Positions 49,711 to 58,183 of a stretch of 64,000 nt of DNA are shown piece after piece (positions within the stretch are counted from its first letter, which is position 1; each line of letters opens with the position of its first letter). The stretch is from an uncultured Bacteroidia bacterium. Its GTDB lineage: Bacteria > Bacteroidota > Bacteroidia > Bacteroidales > UBA932. The notes under the pieces were generated by a model. The model saw only the letters and a program-made list of their open reading frames with translations. It had not been told where the DNA came from and did not search any database. The stretch covers positions 1 through 64,000 of the forward strand of contig CACZZF010000006.1 of NCBI GenBank assembly GCA_902785575.1, read 5' to 3'. The position numbers and the translations under genes were made by a program.

Positions 49711-49720
49711 TAATTTATGA

Positions 49721-50656
49721 CTATTGATTCATTCCCTGTGCGATAACCTTCTCGAATTCTTCCTGTGGAATAGCGCCTTCTATGCAAACAAACTGGCCGT
49801 AATTGGAGTTAATATCCATTCGAGTCATGACAAAACTGGACACTGTCTTGCCATCTGTCGCTATAAACAGCCGGGTCACCATCTCTCCCTCGCGCCTTTC
49901 CATAAGTTTTTCATGTCCTTTGAGGATGGTCTGGATGTCCTTGCGTAAGCCGCCATTGGATGTATTGCGTTGAAGGCGGTTAAATTCAAGCATATATAAG
50001 CCGTCAAGATTTTTGATAACAGGCGTCAGGTCAACCGGCCGGTCAAGTTGGATTTGAGGGATCTTCCTGATCATCTTGAACATCGACCTGGAGATGTAGG
50101 TGGCTGACACTCCATCTTTTTCGGCCCATTTTGAATAGAATGAATTGGCTTTCGCTTTATTAAGAGGAACTTCCACACTTTTCTCCTCAATCGCGTCAAG
50201 TTGTCTCTGAATAGATTCAATTCCCTGGTCGATTGACTGCTTCGCTGCCTTCATCGCTTGTTCAAGGGCTTTCTGCTCATCTCGCCAATCCCGCCAATAC
50301 TCCCCGAAACTTCTCCCGTTAAGCGCAATACACATCCGGGAGCCCTTATCCGAGCGCCAGGAAATTGTTTTGATTGGCTTTCCTCCCAAAGGTCGGGCTA
50401 CATAATAACCACCCTTGACATCTTTGACATATAGGCCGAGAAAGTCGTCCCTCTTCGCGTTCAATGTGTTTTGGTAACGGAAGTTCTCAATCCGGCTCCC
50501 GTCCATAGCTATGATTTCAAGAGTTCCGTATTCCCGCATGCTCAAGGTAGGTATATCTGAGTCAGGAACGGCTGGGGTAATCTCGGCTTCCGCTCTTGTG
50601 TTTACCGAGAGTAAGAAGGAGAACAACAAACAGAAGGAAATATATAAGTGTCTCAT
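49721..50656 (-). CDS. DUF4252-like secreted protein
   Basis: 311 residues with signal peptide YISFCLLFSFLLSVNTRAEA. The C-terminal half fits DUF4252: FYSKWAEKDGVSATYISRSM, MFKMIRKI and LDGLYMLEFNR, then FIATDGKTVSSFVMTR. The middle part (residues 105-160) is a charged helix. DUF4252 proteins are commonly encoded behind ECF sigma and anti-sigma genes in Bacteroidetes, as here. Their function is unknown. Gaps are 5 bases upstream and 10 downstream. Confidence 0.72.
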   Translation of the reverse strand: MRHLYISFCLLFSFLLSVNTRAEAEITPAVPDSDIPTLSMREYGTLEIIAMDGSRIENFRYQNTLNAKRDDFLGLYVKDVKGGYYVARPLGGKPIKTISWRSDKGSRMCIALNGRSFGEYWRDWRDEQKALEQAMKAAKQSIDQGIESIQRQLDAIEEKSVEVPLNKAKANSFYSKWAEKDGVSATYISRSMFKMIRKIPQIQLDRPVDLTPVIKNLDGLYMLEFNRLQRNTSNGGLRKDIQTILKGHEKLMERREGEMVTRLFIATDGKTVSSFVMTRMDINSNYGQFVCIEGAIPQEEFEKVIAQGMNQ

Positions 50657-50661
50657 ATTCT

Positions 50662-50988
50662 TTATTTTAAATCTTGAACAGCGTCGTTGAAAAGGGAGAA
50701 TGCCCGCATGGTTTCAATGTAAGCCAGCGTCGGATCCGAAAACGTGTCTTTGACCCGTTGCGGCTGACGGAACAGAATGACACAGGCGATGACAGCGGCC
50801 GCCGCGGCCGGGATGAGACCCCATAACCAAGGGGAGACATGCGTTCCCTTGCCATTTTCCATCAAAGAGACCGCACAAGCGATGTCTTTGATGCCTTCAG
50901 AAAGAGTCTCCGGCACAACGACACTCCGATCGTTTGCCATGCTCCTCAATTCTTCCAGGCTGAGTTTCTCTATGTCTTCCGTTTTCAT
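50662..50988 (-). CDS. Small membrane protein, probable anti-sigma factor
   Basis: 108 residues. A helical cytoplasmic part (EKLSLEELRSMAND) is followed by one membrane segment, GLIPAAAAAVIACVILF, and a short outer tail. It overlaps the sigma factor stop by 4 bases. Position and topology match anti-sigma factors, but no zinc-binding ASD motif is present, so the role is inferred. Confidence 0.65.
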   Translation of the reverse strand: MKTEDIEKLSLEELRSMANDRSVVVPETLSEGIKDIACAVSLMENGKGTHVSPWLWGLIPAAAAAVIACVILFRQPQRVKDTFSDPTLAYIETMRAFSLFNDAVQDLK

Positions 50989-51452
50989 ATCTTCTTTTTC
51001 AGTTGATTCTTCAATCGATGGAATGCCACCCGGAGACCTATTTTGTTCAGCCCGGTCCGCCGTGAGATCTCTTCATAGGAAAGGTTCTCGGCCAACCTTA
51101 ACCTCAAGAGCTCCCGGTCTTTAGGTGGCAACGACCGGATAAGCTCAAGAACCCGGTCCAGGCGGTCGCCACGTTCCCTCACGTCCGATTCGGGAAGTGT
51201 ATCACTCAAAGCGACAGTCTGTTGTCCTCCTCTTTTGCGAATATGGTCAACGCACATGTTCCGTAGCAGAATCAGGCACCATGCCTGCGGACTCCTCACA
51301 TGGTCGAGTTCGTCCAGCCGTCCCCACAATTTGATGTAAAGGTCCTGGACCACATCCTCCGCCTCTTCCCACGAGCCGAGTAAACGGTATGCGACACGAT
51401 GCAGACCCTCTTCTTCAGGAATGTATATTCTTATGAATTCTTCCGGTGTCAT
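50985..51452 (-). CDS. ECF RNA polymerase sigma-70 factor
   Basis: 155 residues. Region 2 is seen in LLGSWEEAEDVVQDLYIKLW and QAWCLILLRNMCVDHIRKR, and region 4 in LPPKDRELLRLRLAENLSYE and GLNKIGLRVAFHRLKNQLKK. It heads an operon with a membrane anti-sigma candidate, a DUF4252-like protein and a TlpA-like lipoprotein, and probably controls its own operon in answer to an envelope signal. No clear TAnnTTTG box was seen before it, which fits autoregulation from a different promoter type. Confidence 0.92.
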   Translation of the reverse strand: MTPEEFIRIYIPEEEGLHRVAYRLLGSWEEAEDVVQDLYIKLWGRLDELDHVRSPQAWCLILLRNMCVDHIRKRGGQQTVALSDTLPESDVRERGDRLDRVLELIRSLPPKDRELLRLRLAENLSYEEISRRTGLNKIGLRVAFHRLKNQLKKKI

Positions 51453-51500
51453 TCTTTTACAAAAGACGGAAGAAATAGTGAAAAAGTTACATGAATATTA

Positions 51501-51551
51501 TTATTCGTCCAGAATCCTTACCGGACCGAGGAGGGCGGAATCACCGATAAG
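51501..51551 (-). pseudogene. Remnant of a GH106-type gene 3' end
   Basis: Reads LIGDSALLGPVRILDE then stop. The intact GH106 gene ends LIGDSAL…LLGPVRILTFLK. A 22-base block (51530-51551) is identical to 43201-43222, and the next 26 bases match at 24 positions, with the intervening 75 or so bases deleted at a CCTCC found at both sides. No other part of the gene is nearby. Confidence 0.75.
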
Positions 51552-51552
51552 C

Positions 51553-51714
51553 GGAATAGAGGCCCGGGACCGCATCCTGGCCTCTTGTATGGGTATGGGG
51601 CAAGCCGCTGGCGTCACAGCCGCCCTCGCCGCCACACAGCGCCGCGATCCTCGGGACATTCCCATAGACCTGATAAAAAAACGGCTGACTGACATCGGGC
51701 ATATTGTCCCATAA
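51553..51714 (+). pseudogene. Remnant of an FAD-dependent oxidoreductase C-terminus
   Basis: The plus-strand frame reads EARDRILASCMGMGQAAG, then VTAALAATQR, and ends KKRLTDIGHIVP. This is the closing GMGQAAG/AAxLA segment of the family represented intact at 61691-63205 (GLGQAAGALAAIAA). The rest of the gene is missing, and the left edge joins directly onto the GH106 remnant. Confidence 0.7.
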
Positions 51715-51753
51715 GCGCAAAGGCATTTCCATGGTTTATTGGAGGTGTCCGTA

Positions 51754-53820
51754 TTATGGGACAAGATCCGCCGAATCCCTGGCGGTGTTAATATGCCTGA
51801 ACTTGAATCTCCCCACCGCATCCGTCGGGAGTGATTTGCCCGAGTACCAGAACACGTGCGATCGGGAGAACAGATCCAAAGTCGCTATAGCCTCATCGGC
51901 ATCGGGCGAGCTCCAATACGAACAGAGGAGGGGACGGCCGAAATGATAGCCTATACTCATAAGCCAGCCTGTTTCAGCGGCTTTCATAGTGGATGAGAAA
52001 GCTGTCAGGTCGGAGAGAGTCCAAATCTTGTAAGTGAGTGAAGCACTGCAGCTTCCTGAATATTCCAGCCTCCCCCATCCACCGTGACGGCCATGAATGA
52101 GCTCATCCCTGTAGCGTAAATCAGTTGAGAAGTTCCCCACACTTACGAGCGGAGTCATGAATGTTGGCTGAGTGGGACTGATGAAACGTACAAGATCGAA
52201 AAGTTGGGAAACCCACATTGAGGCTTCACTCTCGCTGGAAAGGTTCTCTCCAGGATGGAAGTATATATCCCATCCCTCAATTCGGCTGTCGGCATAGAAT
52301 CTCCTCATGACAACATTGACATAAGCCATGATATTCTTAGTGACCGTTCTCCCCGCGAATGCCGCGGCATCGGACTTTGATATGCTCAGAGATTCCGCGA
52401 AGTCGGAACCCCAATAGGGATTATCTTCCAGCTGCATGGCAGCACGTTTCTCGTCATTGCTGAATGGTGTGATAAGGTATCCGTCACCGTTTTCCGCGAA
52501 GTCGTTGGGATATGTTCTAAGATATCTCGCTTGTGGGATTTCATTTCCTTCAGCGTCGAGAATGTCTTGGTCGGACAGCAATACGGGCATGACAGTCATT
52601 CCACCCCGCTCAGCCTCATCCAACTGATGCTCGAAGTTGTCCATAAAGGCTTTCTCGTCGGTAACGAAATCAACGTAATTCAGCTTAAGTCGCATGCTAT
52701 TGCCAGCCCCTGCCGCTTCCTGTCTGAATAGTGTATCCGTCACTCCCTTTATTGGACCTCCGGCCACCCACTTCCATGCTCTTTCGGCTGTCCAGCGCTC
52801 AGATTGTGATAACGGGGCATATATCTGCTCTCCCTCACCCTCAAACCTGAATTTGCGCAGATTTTCTATCTCCCGATAGTCGTAGGGAGTGCCGTCGGAA
52901 TAGAGCATATCGTGGAATATGGGCTCATAAGGATCGTAAGTGGTGCGTCCCCATTGAACAGACCAGTTCCTGCTATCTGTGACAAACATTCCCCATAGAT
53001 AGAAGTTAACGTGTTCACGGGCAAAGAGTTTCAAAGTACGTGTCAGACCACCACTCACGGGACGTGCCAGAACTTCGGAACTCACGATGGGGCGTCCGTC
53101 CATCCGCTTCATTCGCTTGATAATCTCAATAGGGGTCGTATGTTCGGGCTGCAGGAAACGGTAATTATGAATATTGTGAATATCCATCATACGCTCAACT
53201 TCCATGCGCCGCTTGTAGTAAGTCGAGGTAGTATCATACTCACCTCCCTCCCATATAATAGACGACGTTATGGGCTGTACAGGGTTTTCAAGTCTACACC
53301 ATTCAACCATCTTCTCCAACCAATCCATCTGGCGCATAGTCTCATCATTTTGTGCCGTCGATGGCTCATTCCATATGTCCCACATGGCAATCCTCTCATC
53401 TTTGGCTAAGGCGCCCACTACCTTGCGGATATATTCCTCGGTACGCTTCAGACGTTCCTCTTCGGGAATCGAATTGTCGTAATAGTATCTCCCGTAGAAA
53501 CTCAGCACAGGCGAGAAAGTAAGCCCGTATTTTGAAGCGTCCTCGACATATTCGCGTATGAAAGCGATCTGTTCTTCGACAGTGTTACCACCTATCCAAG
53601 AGCGCACACTGTTCAGTCCCAGTTCGGAAGCTTTGCGGAGAATCTGGTCGCGCGACATGCCTGGGTAGGCTACCTCAGGCTGGTTGAATCCGCGTATCTC
53701 ACCAATCTTGTTCTGCCACTTCCATGCCTGCTTCACGCTCATCTGACCGCGAGCTCCGACAGGTGTCAGATTGCAAAGCAGGAAAACACAGATAATCAGT
53801 TGTCTCATCATACTTGTCAT
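51754..53820 (-). CDS. Tandem GH5-like protein, second domain catalytically dead
   Basis: 688 residues with a signal peptide (LIICVFLLCNLTPVGARGQ). Two copies of one fold follow. Each begins with AWKW. In copy 1 (about 27-345) the acid/base is in WDIWNEPS near 150 and the nucleophile in GRPIVSSEVLARP near 247. In copy 2 (about 360-680) the matching places read WDIYFHPGE near 521 and GRPLLCSYWSSP near 634, so both glutamates are lost. Copy 2 may bind sugar. Start could also be the third or fourth Met. A -7 box lies at 53860-53867. Confidence 0.78.
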   Translation of the reverse strand: MTSMMRQLIICVFLLCNLTPVGARGQMSVKQAWKWQNKIGEIRGFNQPEVAYPGMSRDQILRKASELGLNSVRSWIGGNTVEEQIAFIREYVEDASKYGLTFSPVLSFYGRYYYDNSIPEEERLKRTEEYIRKVVGALAKDERIAMWDIWNEPSTAQNDETMRQMDWLEKMVEWCRLENPVQPITSSIIWEGGEYDTTSTYYKRRMEVERMMDIHNIHNYRFLQPEHTTPIEIIKRMKRMDGRPIVSSEVLARPVSGGLTRTLKLFAREHVNFYLWGMFVTDSRNWSVQWGRTTYDPYEPIFHDMLYSDGTPYDYREIENLRKFRFEGEGEQIYAPLSQSERWTAERAWKWVAGGPIKGVTDTLFRQEAAGAGNSMRLKLNYVDFVTDEKAFMDNFEHQLDEAERGGMTVMPVLLSDQDILDAEGNEIPQARYLRTYPNDFAENGDGYLITPFSNDEKRAAMQLEDNPYWGSDFAESLSISKSDAAAFAGRTVTKNIMAYVNVVMRRFYADSRIEGWDIYFHPGENLSSESEASMWVSQLFDLVRFISPTQPTFMTPLVSVGNFSTDLRYRDELIHGRHGGWGRLEYSGSCSASLTYKIWTLSDLTAFSSTMKAAETGWLMSIGYHFGRPLLCSYWSSPDADEAIATLDLFSRSHVFWYSGKSLPTDAVGRFKFRHINTARDSADLVP

Positions 53821-53859
53821 AGCTGTTCGTTCATTTTAGGGCTATTAGTGTCACTCCCG

Positions 53860-53867
53860 CAAAGATA
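53860..53867 (-). promoter_or_regulatory. -7 box TATCTTTG for the tandem GH5-like gene
   Basis: Minus-strand TATCTTTG matches TAnnTTTG, 39 bases before the ATG at 53820. Confidence 0.48.
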
Positions 53868-53921
53868 ACTTTTTAAAGGCTACCTTGCTACAGTCGTTGT
53901 CTAATACCTCTTCATAAATAC

Positions 53922-53997
53922 TTACGAAAAATGGGTAGTTTATTAGGCTACCCATTTTCCATAAAACACTTATAATCAACAAATTCTAGAAAACGCC
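53922..53997. repeat. Dispersed hairpin-containing repeat, copy B
   Basis: Contains TTACGAAAA, the hairpin at 53928-53958, TTCCATAAAACACT, ATAATCAA and ACGCC in the same order as copy A (46852-46929). It directly follows the 3' end of the esterase gene. Confidence 0.65.
53928..53958 (-). terminator. Rho-independent terminator after the esterase gene
   Basis: AAAATGGGTAG (53928-53938) pairs with CTACCCATTTT (53948-53958). On the minus strand the stem ends in a five-T run. It separates the esterase unit from the promoter of the GH5-like gene. Confidence 0.75.
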
Positions 53998-54002
53998 GCT
54001 CT

Positions 54003-55444
<1,442 letters not shown>

Positions 55445-55520
55445 TTTTTATCTTTCGTTTTGCTTTTCAGTTGATAATTGATTATATTTATCAAGAATAC
55501 GCCAAGCAATCACCGACAAG

Positions 55521-55528
55521 TATTTTTG
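55521..55528 (+). promoter_or_regulatory. -7 box TATTTTTG for the barrel gene
   Basis: TATTTTTG matches TAnnTTTG and ends 15 bases before ATG 55544. It may drive both the barrel and the first stalk lipoprotein. Confidence 0.5.
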
Positions 55529-55543
55529 CAAATATTTTTAACT

Positions 55544-56260
55544 ATGGCAAGAACCGAAGCAAGAAAACGTGCCGGAGTTTTTCTGCTCCTGCTGATAGCG
55601 TTGGCGCTGCCAATGGCAGTCAGAGCCCAGAGCGCTTATGAAACGGCGCGCTCGGGTTCCTTAGGCATCCGGCTGGATGGTGGCCTTTCGTGGTCGCTTG
55701 GCGGAGGCTTTGCCAATACCGGGGGGAACACGCTGACAGTGATTCAACCTCAGGGTAACGTTGGACTGTACTACAATCTCAGTCCCCGCTTCCGGGCAGG
55801 CCTTGACTACAATTATTCACGGATGATCCGTAGCCAGATGAACAACACCCAGTCCCCTTTTCCCGATGGGGACGGTGAAGTCTTCAGAGACTTGAAAACC
55901 CATTTCCACGGTGCGGAATTCACGTGTGAGTTCAATCTGGTGGGCTCCGGGCGCATTTCTCTCTATGCGGGATTAGGCGTCGGATGCTTGTTCTCGGTCG
56001 GCAACATTTACACGATTGGTGTGAAAAACGAGATCATCTCGGGCGGACTCGGCAACAAGATTCAAGTCACCGGCCACAATGCAGGCACCAATTATGCGGC
56101 GCCTTTCATTCCGTTCACGCTTTCTCTGGAATACGCTTTCCTGCCACAGGTAGCGGTAAGCTTCGGTGGAGGGTACCGTCTTGTCCTGGCTGGAAAGAAC
56201 GACCTCTCGCCGAAAGGTCAGGCGTTTACCACGCTGGGCTTGCGGTTCAATCTAAGATAG
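55544..56260 (+). CDS. Outer-membrane beta-barrel protein of the cassette
   Basis: 238 residues from ATG 55544. The N-terminus has a signal peptide (VFLLLLIALALPMAVRAQ). The mature part has Gly/aromatic alternating strands (SLGIRLDGGLSWSLGGGFAN, NVGLYYNLSPRFRAGLDYN, ISLYAGLGVGCLFSVG) and ends in FTTLGLRFNLR, as in OmpA/opacity-like barrels of eight to ten strands. It is followed after 27 bases by the first stalk lipoprotein on the same strand, so the barrel may anchor or display it. Confidence 0.75.
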   Translation: MARTEARKRAGVFLLLLIALALPMAVRAQSAYETARSGSLGIRLDGGLSWSLGGGFANTGGNTLTVIQPQGNVGLYYNLSPRFRAGLDYNYSRMIRSQMNNTQSPFPDGDGEVFRDLKTHFHGAEFTCEFNLVGSGRISLYAGLGVGCLFSVGNIYTIGVKNEIISGGLGNKIQVTGHNAGTNYAAPFIPFTLSLEYAFLPQVAVSFGGGYRLVLAGKNDLSPKGQAFTTLGLRFNLR

Positions 56261-56287
56261 TCATTAACGCAAACAAGAAAACGATCT

Positions 56288-58183
56288 ATGAATCAGAATA
56301 ATAATAACGGAAGGACCCTGATGGGCGGGCTGCTGGGCCTGTTCCTCTTGTTGGGAATGGCTACGCCGCTGGCGTTTACGGCCTGCGAGAGCCAGCAACC
56401 GGAAATCATTATCACCTTGGAATCAGACTATAGTGATATTGTCCAGACTATCAACAATGCGAACAGCACCTTAACTGGCAAACTGGCACAGATTGAATCG
56501 GCGCTCAATAATGGTTTTGCCCAAAGCAGTGAGGGGATGTCCTTGATTCAGCAGGCGGTAGCCTCGCTTAACGGGACTGTGGCTGAAAAACTGGCGGCCA
56601 TTGAGGCGGCTATTCAAGCCCAGACCACGAGTCTCGAGACGAAACTGGCGCTGATCGAAGCGGCCGTGCAAGCGGACATAGCCGACAGCCAGGAAGCGCG
56701 AGACCTGATCAAGGAGGCCATTGAGTCGCTAAACGGCACCGTGGCTGAGAAACTTGCGGCCATAGAAGATGCGGTTAAAGCACAGACGACGAGCTTCGAG
56801 ACAAAACTCGGTCTGATTGAGGAAGCCGTAGAGGCTGGCTTCGCGGAAGACAACGAAGAGCAAGCCCTGATCAAGGAGGCCATCGAATCGCTCAGCGGTA
56901 CAATGGCTGAGAGACTGGCGGCTATTGAGGAAACGGTAAAAGGCCAGACTACGAGCCTTGAAACGAAACTCGCCCTTATTGAAGAGGCCATAAAGGACGG
57001 GGCGGCAGAAGGCGTATCCGGCCAGGAACTCATCCAGAAGGCCATCGAGTCGCTTTCCGGATCGGTGACGGATAAACTATCTGCCATCGAGTCGGCAATC
57101 GACAATTCTAGCAGCGGTCTGGCGACTAAACTGGCCGCTATCGAGACAGCGGTGAAGCAAGGCCTTGCGGACGAAAAGGAAGCCTTGGGCTTGATTAAGA
57201 CAGCTGTCGAATCAATTCCGACGGCGATCTCTGACCTTGACGAAAACCTCGGCGGCAAGATTGATGACGTGGTCACGTCTCTCGGTGATATCGAGTCGGC
57301 CCTCTCCAACGATATCGTGTCTGCTCTGACAGAAATCTTCAACGCTATTGATGGCTTGACTGACTACAGCGACATCCTCGAAGCCATCAAACAGGCAATC
57401 GAGGCAATCGGGAAAGAGCCTCCCACCGGCTCCCCGAAGGATCTTATAGTCTGGTGTTATCCCAACGCTTCATTTGACCTCAATTTCTCAAAAGAAGTAG
57501 AGGTCAGCGATATCTTTTGCGCGCTCGACGAGTCGCAGGACGGCTCCTATACCGCCGAAAACATCGAGACTGTAGAGTTTCAGCCCCTGAATGAAGATGT
57601 GGCTCCGGTACAGGTTACTTTTGAGAATGAGAAGCATTTCATCCGTTTCCATCCCGATACGACCGGAAGCCGGGTATGGGTCAATTTCCGTGATTCCACT
57701 GCGTATAAGAATGAAGATGTGCTAGGTCTCCTGATCGTGACTGATCGTTGGAAGCAGAGGGACACGATTTCCAACATGGTGACACCGCGTGGTGAAAAAC
57801 TGTTCATGATCAGTTGGTTCAACACCTCGAGTTTCTCCTGGCACAAGAAAGTGTCCATCAGCCAGATCGACGACGACAAAGTGACCATTGTGTTGAATGA
57901 GTTTTCCAGCATCCTCGGGTTCGACTATGATATGTTGAAGGGTTGCCGGTACACGATACAGCAAGAGTACACGAAGCTCAGAGATTCAAAATTCATTTCT
58001 GGCCTCTTCAGGCCGGAGGAAACTGCGTTGGAGGTGGGTTTTACAGATGATTATGCGGCAGGTGACCGTTTCGGTTTGGTCGGGAGAATTACCGTCTTTA
58101 TCCAACCCAGCGAGATGGATCTGTTATACAGACCTATGCAAATGCATTTACGCTTCGAATTGACGGTGGAGATTACCTTATAA
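56288..58183 (+). CDS. Stalk-repeat lipoprotein 1
   Basis: 631 residues. A signal peptide ends in the lipobox LAFTACES. Residues 63-332 are five units of exactly 54 residues, each starting ETKLALIE or a variant (63, 117, 171, 225, 279); each unit divides into three 18-residue helical pieces. This predicts a long rod or coiled coil. A degenerate linker (DVVTSLGDIESALSND, YSDILEAIKQAIEAIG) follows, then a beta-rich head from about 385 to 631 with no known family. The stop codon touches the stop of the opposing gene. It is probably a surface fibre with a binding head. Confidence 0.72.
   Translation: MNQNNNNGRTLMGGLLGLFLLLGMATPLAFTACESQQPEIIITLESDYSDIVQTINNANSTLTGKLAQIESALNNGFAQSSEGMSLIQQAVASLNGTVAEKLAAIEAAIQAQTTSLETKLALIEAAVQADIADSQEARDLIKEAIESLNGTVAEKLAAIEDAVKAQTTSFETKLGLIEEAVEAGFAEDNEEQALIKEAIESLSGTMAERLAAIEETVKGQTTSLETKLALIEEAIKDGAAEGVSGQELIQKAIESLSGSVTDKLSAIESAIDNSSSGLATKLAAIETAVKQGLADEKEALGLIKTAVESIPTAISDLDENLGGKIDDVVTSLGDIESALSNDIVSALTEIFNAIDGLTDYSDILEAIKQAIEAIGKEPPTGSPKDLIVWCYPNASFDLNFSKEVEVSDIFCALDESQDGSYTAENIETVEFQPLNEDVAPVQVTFENEKHFIRFHPDTTGSRVWVNFRDSTAYKNEDVLGLLIVTDRWKQRDTISNMVTPRGEKLFMISWFNTSSFSWHKKVSISQIDDDKVTIVLNEFSSILGFDYDMLKGCRYTIQQEYTKLRDSKFISGLFRPEETALEVGFTDDYAAGDRFGLVGRITVFIQPSEMDLLYRPMQMHLRFELTVEITL
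56474..57283 (+). repeat. Five 162-bp coding repeats (54-residue units)
   Basis: Units begin at residues 63, 117, 171, 225 and 279 with the pattern TKLALIE; the DNA copies differ at many silent and some coding positions, so they are old rather than freshly duplicated. The last unit is the least similar. Confidence 0.88.

Noticed and set aside
56474..57283. Regular 162-bp repeats as a possible CRISPR array
   Set aside because: The repeats are back to back, coding and without spacers of fixed length; they are protein repeats.
56614..57342. A 242-codon antisense frame over the stalk repeats
   Set aside because: It mirrors the repeat array of the real gene, is Ser/Ala-rich without a family, and has no start signals; a shadow.
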